A DNA stretch of 51,763 nucleotides, taken from the IMG/VR virus record IMGVR_UViG_3300045923_000005, positions 1 to 51,763 of that record; one strand, 5' to 3'. Origin of the DNA: a virus. Below the pieces are notes generated by a model that saw only the letters and a program-made list of their open reading frames with translations, searched no databases and had not been told where the DNA came from. This document shows positions 36,998 through 46,313 of the stretch, piece after piece. The translations under genes and the position numbers were made by a program. Each line of letters begins with the position of its first letter. The stretch's first letter is position 1.

Positions 36998-37527
36998 GAT
37001 CTTCTCTTTGCTGCTTCTGATAGCCGGTGACGGTGCTCTGCGCTAAACCGGCGACCCTTCAGAGCGTTGGATATGGCAATTTTGGTCTCATCAGATTGCT
37101 TCTGACCAAAACGTGGATTCAGTTCACCTGAACGATTTACACCATACATCGGGTTACCTCCACCCTTATACTTTATGCTTATATGCGCCCTGGTAGAAGC
37201 CGCTACGATTCTTCCCACCGCGCCGTTGCCACCCGATGTTCTATTCATCAAGGTGCCGGAGCCTTTATCCAATCTACCAAAAGCTGATATCAACATACGT
37301 TCCATCCAGAACGATGCTGATTCGTTTACAGTCATGATTATTTCAACGTCGGTTTCACCCGTCAAACGAGGATTTGTCTTCAGGTGATCCAAGAAGCGGA
37401 GCCCGGTTCCTTTACCCACGTAAAATGGCGTTTCGTCTGAAAATATGTAAACATAGGAACTATTCTTTAGTTCGCTCTTCAACTGGTTCTTCAACGATAC
37501 CAGCGTCTCCATCTTCTGCATCATCAC
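36994..37527 (-). CDS. GIY-YIG endonuclease inserted before the helicase
   Basis: 177 residues as read; the core starts near SSYVYIFSDETPFYVGKGTG (GIY-YIG), with RFLDHLKTNP and ASFWMERMLISAFGRLD further on, and NUMOD3-like repeats at the C-terminus. The first about 20 residues come from the 17-bp duplicated block and the overlapping upstream gene, so the true start may be internal. Inserted between a T4-like gene and gp41. Confidence 0.88.
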   Translation of the reverse strand: MMMQKMETLVSLKNQLKSELKNSSYVYIFSDETPFYVGKGTGLRFLDHLKTNPRLTGETDVEIIMTVNESASFWMERMLISAFGRLDKGSGTLMNRTSGGNGAVGRIVAASTRAHISIKYKGGGNPMYGVNRSGELNPRFGQKQSDETKIAISNALKGRRFSAEHRHRLSEAAKRRS

Positions 37528-37879
37528 TCAACTCCTCATTATTCAATCCACCAACGTAGTTTGGAGTCACTTGGCCCAATACGACCATTATGATCTCTCC
37601 TACTATATCTGTGAACTGATGCCTCGCATAATATGAATCGTGTACACCCGGCTGCTTGCGTAGAATCTTGTGCTCGAACTCACATCGCCCATAGTCATCT
37701 AGAATCTTAAACTCTGTGATGGTGAATATCGTTCCAGCGAACGGTCCTTGAAGTATCTCAATCGGCAGCAACCCTTCTGAGTGGTCGTCTGCCGGCTTGA
37801 AATAGACGTTCTTAGAATATTTCTTCTCACGTCTTCCCTTCAGGAACTTTTCAATTACACCATACAGCCAATTAATCAT
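37460..37879 (-). CDS. unknown T4-like protein (139 aa)
   Basis: From ATG 37879, overlapping the UvsX stop by 8 nt. IEILQGPFAGTIFTITEFKI and KILRKQPGVHDSYYARHQF form a compact alpha/beta domain; the acidic C-terminus (EELSDDAEDGDAGIVEEPVE) overlaps the GIY-YIG frame. Seen next to uvsX in related phages as far as I recall; role unknown. Confidence 0.65.
   Translation of the reverse strand: MINWLYGVIEKFLKGRREKKYSKNVYFKPADDHSEGLLPIEILQGPFAGTIFTITEFKILDDYGRCEFEHKILRKQPGVHDSYYARHQFTDIVGEIIMVVLGQVTPNYVGGLNNEELSDDAEDGDAGIVEEPVEERTKE
37508..37524 (-). repeat. 17-bp direct repeat, second copy
   Basis: Same block as 36981-36997, here inside the C-terminal codons of the gene at 37460-37879 (DDAEDG). 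A target duplication would have preserved both reading frames when the GIY-YIG gene was inserted. Confidence 0.85.
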
Positions 37880-38945
37880 TGTCTTCGACCACCGGAGGAG
37901 TATCCTCGGAGTAGATGCTCTTGTTGCCAATGCTGTAGGTATCCTTGACCCACTGCTGGAACGTTGCATCTTTCACTACCTCGGCCAAATGTTCCTGCGC
38001 GTCTTTCTTGAGGAACTTCTTCGTGCCGATGACTTTCATCTCTCCTGTCGTCTTGTCAAGTTGCGCCAGCTGATACCAAGTACCACCGGTCTGCACAACA
38101 TGCCCAGACTCCAGGGCCATATCTAGTATACCTGAGTATTTGTTAATACCATCCTGAAAATTTACTGAGACTGGAATACGACTCTTTTCACGGACATATC
38201 GACTCTTCTCGACATTGATGATGAAATCGTAGCCTAAGAGTTCAGTCTCTTTCTTGTTCTGTTGACGACCAACGATGAAGATATTGTCAGCAGAGTAGTA
38301 AGGTCCTGTGCCACCAGAGACGATTGCCTTGGGGAACATACCCTGCTCCATATAGATGTGGTTGACCACAACCATAGGGATGTCCTTGATGTTCAGGTGA
38401 GGAGTAACCATGCGGAACAAACTCTTGATCTGCTTGGCGCGCGTCATATCAGCAACGCTCTTACCGGCTTCGGCGTCCTCTACTTCTTTCTTGGAAGCAA
38501 GGTTGCCGATGGAGTCAACCGCGATGAAGAGCTTGTCTCCGCGGTTTACTTCCTTTAGCTGAGCCATGATGTCGAACTTAAGTTGTTCAAGATCCGTGAT
38601 AGGACTGTGAACAACACGCTTCATGTCGACACCAAAGTTCTCGAAGTAGCTCTTTGGTGTGCCGAACTCAGAATCGTAGAATAGGACGATGGCGTCCTTA
38701 TACATCTGCTGGTAGGCGCGCATTTGGATCAGTGTGAAAGCAGTTTTGAAGTGCTTGGATGGACCTGCCCACATCGTCAGACCGGGAGCGAATCCACCTG
38801 TGAGGTCGGCGCTCAGAGCGATGTCTAGAGCATATATGCCGGTAGAAACTAGGTCCTTCTTGTTGAAGAACTTTGATCCTGACAGCGTATCGCTTTCTTC
38901 GATGGTGCTGTTCTTGCGTATCTTTTCTAGGAGTTTGTTAGCCAT
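37872..38945 (-). CDS. uvsX: UvsX-type recombinase (RecA family)
   Basis: 357 residues. Walker A is the T4-type GPSKHFKT (61-68) rather than the GPESSGKT form of bacterial RecA. IAVDSIGNLASKKE (Walker B) and VSGGTGPYYSADNIFIVGRQ follow. It forms the strand-exchange filament for recombination-dependent replication, with helicase and polymerase genes alongside. Confidence 0.93.
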   Translation of the reverse strand: MANKLLEKIRKNSTIEESDTLSGSKFFNKKDLVSTGIYALDIALSADLTGGFAPGLTMWAGPSKHFKTAFTLIQMRAYQQMYKDAIVLFYDSEFGTPKSYFENFGVDMKRVVHSPITDLEQLKFDIMAQLKEVNRGDKLFIAVDSIGNLASKKEVEDAEAGKSVADMTRAKQIKSLFRMVTPHLNIKDIPMVVVNHIYMEQGMFPKAIVSGGTGPYYSADNIFIVGRQQNKKETELLGYDFIINVEKSRYVREKSRIPVSVNFQDGINKYSGILDMALESGHVVQTGGTWYQLAQLDKTTGEMKVIGTKKFLKKDAQEHLAEVVKDATFQQWVKDTYSIGNKSIYSEDTPPVVEDND

Positions 38946-38972
38946 GTTATGTTATCCTTTATGTTGTATCGT

Positions 38973-41564
38973 TTATCCGAATAGACCTTCCAAACTACTA
39001 ACTTCTTCAAGTTTCCAGCCGATGACCTCAGTCACGCGCTCGATTTGGTTTGTAAAGGTTTTTTCGAACATTGTATTGTAGTCAATATATTTATCCAGCC
39101 CGAATTCCTTCGGTAGTGTGGTAGAGAAAGATACAACAGCACTCTGTAACGGGTTAGGCTCACGTAGATAAATGTACTTCAACTTCTCACCGTCCTTGAG
39201 TGTCTCGTACTTCTTAGTCAGAGACAATTTCTCAAGCCAGTGATTGTAAATAAGTGCACCCTTAACGGCGATGGGTGTCTTGTTCTTATAGATAGCCTCT
39301 CCACCATCATAGTCTTCTAATCCATTCATCCCTCGCGGGAACGCTATGTCATAGAGTGGAGCGGACATGAACTCATCACGGAACTTTTGTACGAACTGCC
39401 GCAGTCCGACTTCGTCTTCTGTGTTGATGATGTGTTCAAATACTTCTTTGATCTTCTTACGGCACAGACCGGGAGTGGAAGACTTGATAGCCTCCATACC
39501 CACGATCTTCAACTTAGGTTTGGCATATTCCAGACCTTCGTTGTTCCAGACGTTGATCATATAATGCTTCTTCTTCGTCCAGATGGCTTTGTCGGCTATA
39601 GCTTCACGCTTCATGTCGAGTTTGGAACCATCATAGGCATTAACGTAGTCAGCCACGTCCGCACAGAACTTCTTAATCTGAGGACCGATGACGGTCTCAC
39701 AGAGTTTGTCCAACTGGCGGATAACATCAATGGTAGCCTTACCCTTCGCCGTCTTGTTAACGATGGCTTCAAAGGTGACGTAGACAGAATCTGTATCAGA
39801 GGCAATAACGTAGTCGCCATTCTTCTGACCGGTAGCCTGGTTGATCAGAGCATTCAGGTGCTTCTGGATCCAACGGACGGCCAGCTGGGCCGACAGGGTG
39901 ATCGCTTCCGCGATGCGCACGTCAAAGAACCGGAAGTATTGTGATCCAATGACACCGAAGGCTGAGTTCAAGCAGATCTTCATTGTCTGCTGGAGATTAT
40001 TGTAGCGTGTGATCGCTTGCTCAATCTGACCCTTCTTGGTCATATCCACAAGAGTCTCTAGCTCACGCTTGGCCGCATTCATCTGCTTCTTGAAAGCGGC
40101 GCGGTCCTTGTACATCTTCTCCATCAGTTCAGGGAGGAAGCCTTGCTTGTCTTTACGGAACACTTGACCATTAGGAGTCAGCACAAGATTCTTGCGCTTA
40201 AAGATTTCAGTATCTACCTTCTTCTCGAGAAGGTTGTCCACGTTGATCAGATGACGGTTCTCATCGAACCAGGCATCTAGCTCTTCATCATAGTCAGCCG
40301 GTTCGACCAGTGTCTCTGGTGATAGATTGAACATCATGATCAAGTGAGGGTATAGGGATGTGAAGTCGAAGCTGGCCACCCAACGGTACATACCCGGCTT
40401 CGGGTTCTTAACGTAAGCACCCTCAAACTGTGTGCTCTTGTGAGTGTCCTTCTTTGGAGGAAGGATGATACCCTTAGACTTCAGATGATTATAGATGAGC
40501 GCGTCCCACATACGAGTCTGTGAGAAGACGTCCTCGTAATTCACCTTGGCGTTGTAAGCTAGGGTCAGCGCAACCTCGAGCAGACGGTGCTTGGCCTCTA
40601 GCTTCAGAACGATTTCGACGTCACGGAGGTTGTACTCAATGTACTTCTGATAATTGTTACGACGGAGATCATCTAAGTTCTCGTACTCGTCATAATTGAT
40701 CTTATCCATACCGCATTCGACGTGACCGATATGACCAAGCTTGTAGCTCTCTTGATTTACACCAGAGAACTTCTTGTACAGATCATAGTAGTCCAACATA
40801 GCGACACCGGCGATCTCGTAGAAGTTGGTTTCCTTCTTCTTGTTCTTACCGGTAGAGAAGCTGCGCTCTTTGATCCAGCGCCATGGGGATAGATGCTTGA
40901 CCAAATCCTCACCGTCACTACCCATGAACAATCTCTTCATGCGGTTGATCAGATACGGGAAGTCAAACATGTTACTATTCCAGCCAGACACTACGTCCGG
41001 TTGAAACTCAATCCAAATTTTCATGAAGCGATGTAAGAGGTCGCTCTCGTCAGCGCACTTGTGATAGACTACGTCCGGCCTGTTACTCTTAAAGTCACCT
41101 GTGCCAAAGACCCAGAACTTACCATTACAATGTAGAGTGATCGCGGTCACCGGTGATGATGCCTCATCCGGCTCCGGAAAGCCGCTATCTGAGGCGACTT
41201 CAATGTCAATGTAGGCTACGACCAACAGAGACGGATCCCAGGCTACGTCTCCTCTATATGCCTCAGAGACGAACGCATAGTCATGGCGATATTCACCATA
41301 GAGTTGGAAGTTGTCAACGCCTTTGTAAGAGTCTTTGAACTCTTTGAAATCGTCAATTGAACCTAATTGGATCTCTTCCAAATACTCGTTGAACAGAGTC
41401 TTAAACTTGGTGACCTGATTGAATGCCTTACCCTTCTGTTTGGCCGGAACATACAATTTGGGTTTGAATGGCACGCGCGCCTTCTTGCGTTCACCGTTCT
41501 CCACGTAGCGCACGAGAATGTTGTTTCCAACACAAGTCACATTAGTATAGAAATCTGCGCTCAC
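38973..41564 (-). CDS. DNA polymerase, family B (T4 gp43)
   Basis: 863 residues, GTG start overlapping the upstream stop (GTGA). Exonuclease motif I YIDIEVAS (Asp120, Glu122); polymerase motif A DFTSLYPHLI (400-409); motif B KICLNSAFGVIG; motif C ASDTDSVY (Asp590, Asp592). Order and length match T4-like replicases with proofreading. No intein or split seen. Confidence 0.96.
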   Translation of the reverse strand: MSADFYTNVTCVGNNILVRYVENGERKKARVPFKPKLYVPAKQKGKAFNQVTKFKTLFNEYLEEIQLGSIDDFKEFKDSYKGVDNFQLYGEYRHDYAFVSEAYRGDVAWDPSLLVVAYIDIEVASDSGFPEPDEASSPVTAITLHCNGKFWVFGTGDFKSNRPDVVYHKCADESDLLHRFMKIWIEFQPDVVSGWNSNMFDFPYLINRMKRLFMGSDGEDLVKHLSPWRWIKERSFSTGKNKKKETNFYEIAGVAMLDYYDLYKKFSGVNQESYKLGHIGHVECGMDKINYDEYENLDDLRRNNYQKYIEYNLRDVEIVLKLEAKHRLLEVALTLAYNAKVNYEDVFSQTRMWDALIYNHLKSKGIILPPKKDTHKSTQFEGAYVKNPKPGMYRWVASFDFTSLYPHLIMMFNLSPETLVEPADYDEELDAWFDENRHLINVDNLLEKKVDTEIFKRKNLVLTPNGQVFRKDKQGFLPELMEKMYKDRAAFKKQMNAAKRELETLVDMTKKGQIEQAITRYNNLQQTMKICLNSAFGVIGSQYFRFFDVRIAEAITLSAQLAVRWIQKHLNALINQATGQKNGDYVIASDTDSVYVTFEAIVNKTAKGKATIDVIRQLDKLCETVIGPQIKKFCADVADYVNAYDGSKLDMKREAIADKAIWTKKKHYMINVWNNEGLEYAKPKLKIVGMEAIKSSTPGLCRKKIKEVFEHIINTEDEVGLRQFVQKFRDEFMSAPLYDIAFPRGMNGLEDYDGGEAIYKNKTPIAVKGALIYNHWLEKLSLTKKYETLKDGEKLKYIYLREPNPLQSAVVSFSTTLPKEFGLDKYIDYNTMFEKTFTNQIERVTEVIGWKLEEVSSLEGLFG

Positions 41565-41965
41565 TTCTTGTCCTTACATTTATCGAAGTGCCATCGCTTC
41601 ATACCGATGACTCCTCCACTCTTACCGCAATGTGGGCAAGTTATCTCTGGTCCTTGCGCCCGGACGATGGGCTTCTTGACTTCGATCGGTTTAGCTACAG
41701 GCGCAGCAATGACCACCGGTGTTGGTTTCAACACGGTGATCTCTGGCTTGAATGATACTGACGTGCCCTTGACTTTGGCGGACATAAGAGCCTTGCGGTA
41801 GACTTTCCAGTCGAGTGGTGCAATCTCTACACCATCAGCGACTGGATTCTCGAAAGCCACACCCCAGACTATACCGTCTGACTTGAACTCGTAACCGATA
41901 AAGTCGGTCACCTTCTTGCCCACGCTCTCAAAGAACGTGCGCAATTCGCCCAAAGAGTTCATCAA
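41561..41965 (-). CDS. unknown protein with C-terminal zinc motif
   Basis: 134 residues. The N-terminal part is a small alpha/beta domain. The end has CPHCGKSGGVIGMKRWHFDK, a CxxC-x-H-x-C finger of the type found on homing nucleases and their relatives (compare the gene at 46886). Overlaps polymerase by 4 nt. Function unknown. Confidence 0.65.
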   Translation of the reverse strand: MMNSLGELRTFFESVGKKVTDFIGYEFKSDGIVWGVAFENPVADGVEIAPLDWKVYRKALMSAKVKGTSVSFKPEITVLKPTPVVIAAPVAKPIEVKKPIVRAQGPEITCPHCGKSGGVIGMKRWHFDKCKDKK

Positions 41966-42276
41966 GCAGCTTCCGTGGCCGCCGTGGTCTCTTCTGCTGC
42001 GGTTGGAACCAACTCGCGAGCTAGACGTTTGTTCTTGAAACCACGATGCTGCGCATGAGCCTCAGCAAACAACAACCGTAGTTGGCGGTCGTAGTCAGGT
42101 AGAATCTGATAGACCAGTTTCTGCTTCCCATCACCATCAAGACGAGGAGCCTTGGTGATAGGGTCAACTGCGCCGACCTGTTGACGCTTCTCATAATGAG
42201 TAGGCGTCTTCGACAACGCACACAACTTGGTTAAGTCACGTGGTAGGTCTCTGCCGAATGTAGAACGGTTAGCCAT
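41962..42276 (-). CDS. unknown protein (104 aa)
   Basis: A basic, Arg-rich protein (DYDRQLRLLFAEAHAQHRGF) ending in an Ala/Thr/Glu-rich tail. Coupled to its neighbour by a 4-nt overlap. No family recognised. Confidence 0.6.
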   Translation of the reverse strand: MANRSTFGRDLPRDLTKLCALSKTPTHYEKRQQVGAVDPITKAPRLDGDGKQKLVYQILPDYDRQLRLLFAEAHAQHRGFKNKRLARELVPTAAEETTAATEAA

Positions 42277-42277
42277 T

Positions 42278-43054
42278 TCAATCCTTCAATACTGTTGCAC
42301 ACTTTGCCAAGAATCTTTCATGTTGGCCCGCGAACCGCATCTGGAAATTGTGCCAGAATGTTTCCACTCCGGTAGGTTTCCACTCAATGTCATCAGCACT
42401 GATTGCTTTGGTAGAGTCAAGGAGGTTTCCCTCTTTGGGTGTAGGTACGCTTTCGCCGAAAGTCGTTCCTAATCCGTACCTTGGCATTCCGTCCGCAAGA
42501 GCCCAACCATTTGGTGCTTCCTGAGGAGCCGCGTCATAACGTAGTGGCATGTAGAACCGCACTGGGACGCCTGCTTTTTGCGCCAACCAAGTGTACTCCT
42601 CCGCTACATCAGACCGGCCTGTTTCTAGAGCCGATGGCTTGTTGATCGTCCAGAACTGCTCGATGCTTAGAGCCATCGCGCTGGGTGCCACAAATACGTG
42701 TTGCCCATTCTGGATGTGATTCGTTCGCTGGATATTTCCAACCAGAGTACCATTATACGCCTGTTCCACGTAAGAGTCAATTGCATCCTCATTCAAGGGG
42801 ATAGCGTCGATGTCTAGGAACATCACAACGTCGAAGTCGAACTGTTGTTTCAAATGGCGGAAGTCTTTACGAACCTGACAACCATTCCAATGCCAGCACG
42901 CATCCATGGATAGTCCATGACGAGTGTTGGTAAGCACCTGGAAGAATCCGTGTTTGCTCTTGTTGAACTTTTCAACGACAGCCTTCTGAGCCGCGAGCGC
43001 CTCGGCTGGGATGTTGTCCATATAGAATGAGAAAATACCGGCTTTTATACTCAC
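42278..43054 (-). CDS. glycosyltransferase-like protein
   Basis: 258 residues from GTG 43054, chosen because GGAGGA lies 8 nt upstream and the GTG overlaps the methyltransferase stop (GTGA). FDVVMFLDIDAIPLNEDAID has the DxD metal site of GT-A glycosyltransferases. Nearby methyltransferase and GT2 genes suggest a sugar-modification cluster, perhaps for glycosylating DNA or virion proteins; the target is unknown. Confidence 0.7.
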   Translation of the reverse strand: MSIKAGIFSFYMDNIPAEALAAQKAVVEKFNKSKHGFFQVLTNTRHGLSMDACWHWNGCQVRKDFRHLKQQFDFDVVMFLDIDAIPLNEDAIDSYVEQAYNGTLVGNIQRTNHIQNGQHVFVAPSAMALSIEQFWTINKPSALETGRSDVAEEYTWLAQKAGVPVRFYMPLRYDAAPQEAPNGWALADGMPRYGLGTTFGESVPTPKEGNLLDSTKAISADDIEWKPTGVETFWHNFQMRFAGQHERFLAKCATVLKD

Positions 43055-43701
43055 GCAGGCTTCCTCCAAATGAATTTCTTGTCATCTTTAGCATGAACAC
43101 CTTTGCCTGACATGATGATAGTATCAGCAACGGCGCGGCGGACATCATCATACCATAGGTCATCGATGATCATACAGGCATTCGCTTTCATGACACCAAC
43201 CCACTGCTCGATGTCGCGCTTGGCGGAGTTGTAATCATGGGAGCCATCGATGTAGACCAAGTCTGGTTTGATACCTAGACGACGGAATACCCGGTTGCCA
43301 CTGTTAGCGTCAATACGGAACGGAGTAATGCGACCGTCGGTCTTTGTATGGATACAGTTACTAAGGAACTGTTCATACAGATCGTGACGACGATACTGTT
43401 CCTTGAGCTCGGGCTGGGCCCAATGTTCTTCTGAACCACACCAAGTATCGATACAGACGATTTCAAAGTCACTGTCATGCTTGATGCGGGCATCGTGCAT
43501 AAACCGGGCAGACTTACCCAGATAGCTACCAACTTCAACTATCAGCTTGGGTTTGTCCAGGTTGATGATGTCGGTGAAATACTTGTGTTCGCTGAACCAA
43601 CCGAAATCATCCATAGGACGCTGCAAGTCTTTGTGTTCACCGGTGACCCATGAATATGGATCGTAATCTCCATACAGCTTTCTTCTTACTTCTTGCGCCA
43701 C
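43051..43701 (-). CDS. SAM-dependent methyltransferase (class I)
   Basis: 216 residues, GTG start. KLIVEVGSYLGKSARFMHDA (SAM-binding motif I), IVCIDTWCGS (motif II) and LVYIDGSHDYNSAKRDIEQW with MIIDDLWYDDVRRA match the Methyltransf_24 family, often linked to sugar or lipid-carrier metabolism. It lies between two glycosyltransferase genes. Confidence 0.83.
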   Translation of the reverse strand: MAQEVRRKLYGDYDPYSWVTGEHKDLQRPMDDFGWFSEHKYFTDIINLDKPKLIVEVGSYLGKSARFMHDARIKHDSDFEIVCIDTWCGSEEHWAQPELKEQYRRHDLYEQFLSNCIHTKTDGRITPFRIDANSGNRVFRRLGIKPDLVYIDGSHDYNSAKRDIEQWVGVMKANACMIIDDLWYDDVRRAVADTIIMSGKGVHAKDDKKFIWRKPA

Positions 43702-44435
43702 GGAAAGTTCCCCTTATATGCTTCGGCCATTTTCTTATTACCATGAATGAAAAACCCTGGAGATACACTCAGAGCATTTCCACCCACGGCATAGTTCACG
43801 GTGTATTGACCAGTCTCTACACCAGGTACTTTGTTCTGTAATAGAACATTGATCAGGGCTCTATCTACTTCCATCACACCCGGCTCACGAGCCTTACGAT
43901 ACCAGACAGGTGTTAGTTGGACGGCCAACCCTTTGGATAGGAAATAGCAATTGACGTCAACCAGAAAATCGTTCACGTCCATAACGGTGTGATGTCTACC
44001 CAGACTCTCACAGTCATCATTACAGAGGAAGTTGCCTTGTTGATCTACAATCTTACGGAGAGAGTATGCCCAGGCAGCGCCACTTTCTTTGATGGCGGCC
44101 AGGCATTCTTGAATATGGTTGGTGTCGATGAAATTGTCATCGTCTAGATACATCACGTAGTCAGTATCAACCAGAAAGGTCCCGGCTGCATACATCCTAT
44201 GCCCATTCCAGCGATCCTTGCCTACAGCATAGGGTAACTGTACTACATCCACATAGGAAGGGAACTCATAATAGGCAAACAGATTCCTAGCCATCGAATA
44301 GGCTTCCGGTCCATCTGGAATGATCAGGTGTTTGACCTGACAAACCTCTGGACCAGTCTGATCAGCAACTGACTGAACACATTTTAACAGTGAAGCACGT
44401 CCTGTGGTGGACGTGATCACCGTCACTGATGACAT
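43686..44435 (-). CDS. glycosyltransferase family 2 (GT-A)
   Basis: 249 residues. TVITSTTGRASLLKCVQSVA (N-terminal nucleotide-binding strand), YVMYLDDDNFIDTNHIQECL (DxD motif) and DCESLGRHHTVMDVNDFLVD are standard GT2 features. The ATG overlaps the TAA of a small basic gene (TAATG). Donor and acceptor unknown. Confidence 0.85.
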   Translation of the reverse strand: MSSVTVITSTTGRASLLKCVQSVADQTGPEVCQVKHLIIPDGPEAYSMARNLFAYYEFPSYVDVVQLPYAVGKDRWNGHRMYAAGTFLVDTDYVMYLDDDNFIDTNHIQECLAAIKESGAAWAYSLRKIVDQQGNFLCNDDCESLGRHHTVMDVNDFLVDVNCYFLSKGLAVQLTPVWYRKAREPGVMEVDRALINVLLQNKVPGVETGQYTVNYAVGGNALSVSPGFFIHGNKKMAEAYKGNFPWRKK

Positions 44436-44542
44436 TAAGACTTGCCCTTGATACTACGCTGATGCGCGGCCCAGCGCTTATTGCGCTTCTTAGAACCACG
44501 CTTTGCGCGACCTCGACCAGTCCTACCTATACCTTTGCTCAT
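44435..44542 (-). CDS. tiny basic protein (35 aa)
   Basis: MSKGIGRTGRGRAKRGSKKR onward, 35 residues and strongly basic, with AGAGG 8 nt before the ATG. Perhaps a nucleic-acid-binding peptide. The neighbour overlap (TAATG) supports it. Confidence 0.55.
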   Translation of the reverse strand: MSKGIGRTGRGRAKRGSKKRNKRWAAHQRSIKGKS

Positions 44543-44556
44543 AATATACCTCTTTC

Positions 44557-44778
44557 TTACTTGACTTCAGCGTCGCCCATTGCGAATGGCGCAATTCCAC
44601 CACCACCATAGACAACGTTGTCTTCCTTGAACTCATATAGAGACCACGTCAACTTGCCGGGTTGCTCTACCTGTTCCTTCTTGAACTGATTGTAACCAGC
44701 AATCGTGCGCTCGGCAACACCGGCCATAGAGCCAGAATTATCTAGGACGACTGTGATGTGTGTATAACCTTTCTTCAT
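44557..44778 (-). CDS. truncated VWA-domain protein (73 aa)
   Basis: ITVVLDNSGSMAGVAERTIA contains the MIDAS DxSxS site of von Willebrand A domains, but the product stops after 73 residues, about a third of a normal domain. It is a remnant or a minimal form. The stop is followed directly by the next gene's ribosome site. Confidence 0.6.
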   Translation of the reverse strand: MKKGYTHITVVLDNSGSMAGVAERTIAGYNQFKKEQVEQPGKLTWSLYEFKEDNVVYGGGGIAPFAMGDAEVK

Positions 44779-45611
44779 TACTTTACCTCAAAACTAAAAC
44801 TTGGATTGAACTCCGGATTCTCCGGAGGGACATGTTCATAACGAGTATACCCGCGAGGGTTACACATAACACGGCACTCACCAATCATGTAATCAAATCC
44901 CGTGTGTGTATGACCATGTACCCAATTTTTAATTTGAGTATGGTCTAGGATCCAACGATCCAATTCGCTGCTGTAAGCATAATTCATCCAGTCGCCTTGG
45001 TAGCGAGGATGGATGCTCTGATAACTAGGGCAATGGTGACCCATTACCAAGAATTCGTTGCTTGGCCAGATTTTCAATTCGCTGGCGAGCGCGGTCAACG
45101 CCCACTCATGCTGATTCACAGACTCTTCTGGAGTATAACGAGGATTCATCCCGGTCTTTGGATCCTTGCGATGACGGATCTGACCGGCGAAGTCGTTCAT
45201 TCCCATTCTGGCTGCATTCAAAGCCATTGGATTCATCTTGGCCATATCCGTCCAAAGAGTTGCACCGAATAGACGAGTTGTCGGAGTCAAAGGCACAGAT
45301 GTACCATTCAACAACGTGATGTTGATATCCTTGGTGAACTCTGCCAGAATGTCGAACGTGTCTTCGAAGATGCCATGGTAGTGTTCATGGTTGCCCATGA
45401 TGTAATAGACACCCTTATACTTTGCTACGACGTCATCAAAGAACTTCTTGGTACGGTCCTGAAGCCGGAGACCTTCCTTGTCAGTACGACCCTGACGTAG
45501 AGCCGCCGCTGGAATGATGTCGCCAGACAATAGGAGAATAGCCTCCGCATCCCCAGGGAGGGTGATGGGACAAAATTCAAGATGGAGATCGCTAACCAGG
45601 ATTACTTTCAT
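44778..45611 (-). CDS. calcineurin-like metallophosphoesterase
   Basis: 277 residues from ATG 45611 (the upstream gene ends at 45592). Motifs in order: VSDLHLE (Asp8, His10), LLSGDIIP, GNHEHYH, GHHCPS and HGHTH. These are the di-metal phosphoesterase sites. Substrate could be nucleic acid or a nucleotide; not readable from sequence. Confidence 0.87.
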   Translation of the reverse strand: MKVILVSDLHLEFCPITLPGDAEAILLLSGDIIPAAALRQGRTDKEGLRLQDRTKKFFDDVVAKYKGVYYIMGNHEHYHGIFEDTFDILAEFTKDINITLLNGTSVPLTPTTRLFGATLWTDMAKMNPMALNAARMGMNDFAGQIRHRKDPKTGMNPRYTPEESVNQHEWALTALASELKIWPSNEFLVMGHHCPSYQSIHPRYQGDWMNYAYSSELDRWILDHTQIKNWVHGHTHTGFDYMIGECRVMCNPRGYTRYEHVPPENPEFNPSFSFEVK

Positions 45612-45813
45612 GATATTTCTTTTTGCGTGCTTCAATATTCTCTAAGACTTCGCGCTGCTCACCTTCACTCAATGTACCACTGTGCCAGTCAGATATTTCT
45701 TTGAGGGTCATGAAGCAACCACGGCAAAAGCCTAGACTGCTGCTAACTCCACAGCGACGAACACAAGGGTCTTTGATGGGTGGGACAGGTTTGTCCCAAA
45801 CGTCTTCAAGCAT
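45592..45813 (-). CDS. DUF1289-family small protein
   Basis: 73 residues. PCVRRCGVSSSLGFCRGCFM with TLKEISDWHSGTLSEGEQRE fits the DUF1289 pattern (four Cys, ExxxW, RKKK end). Common in Gram-negative bacteria; function unknown. Overlaps the phosphoesterase by 20 nt. Confidence 0.75.
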   Translation of the reverse strand: MLEDVWDKPVPPIKDPCVRRCGVSSSLGFCRGCFMTLKEISDWHSGTLSEGEQREVLENIEARKKKYHESNPG

Positions 45814-46312
45814 CTAATTCAACTAACTCCACACCACAGTCACGCGCATATTGACGCACCTTATCAAATGCAGCACCCCAGCGGACTAGCTGATCTTCGG
45901 TGGCCTTTGGCGCCACGAATCGGGTGATACCCTTCTGAACCATTTGCACGAAGCAACGATCGCACGGCATGAATGGTGTAGTATATAGCGTGTATCCTAC
46001 AAGTGACTGGTCTCGGCAGAAAGACACTGCGTTGATCTCACCGTGCACAACCCGACTGTACTTCTCTTCACGGTTCTCATACCACTCCGGCCGATCTTCC
46101 ATCTTCTGAGGGAAGCCATTGAAGCCCACCGAAGCGACGCTCCAGTCTGGACGAACAACCACGGCACCCACCTTGGTGCTTGGGTCTTTGCTGGCGGTAG
46201 CCATGTAGCGGCACAGGCCGATGTAGAACACGTCCCACTTACGCTGAGTGTCCTCGTAAGTCTTGATGTGATTTTCTGTTCCGATAAATCCAGATATTGC
46301 GCTTCCGCTCAT
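45806..46312 (-). CDS. dCMP deaminase
   Basis: 168 residues from ATG 46312. Zinc site HGEINAV (His90, Glu92) and MPCDRC (Cys117, Cys120), with SKDPSTKVGAVVV and SVGFNGFPQK, as in T4 gene cd. Converts dCMP to dUMP, which ThyX then methylates. Part of the nucleotide-supply set. Confidence 0.92.
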   Translation of the reverse strand: MSGSAISGFIGTENHIKTYEDTQRKWDVFYIGLCRYMATASKDPSTKVGAVVVRPDWSVASVGFNGFPQKMEDRPEWYENREEKYSRVVHGEINAVSFCRDQSLVGYTLYTTPFMPCDRCFVQMVQKGITRFVAPKATEDQLVRWGAAFDKVRQYARDCGVELVELDA

Positions 46313-46313
46313 T

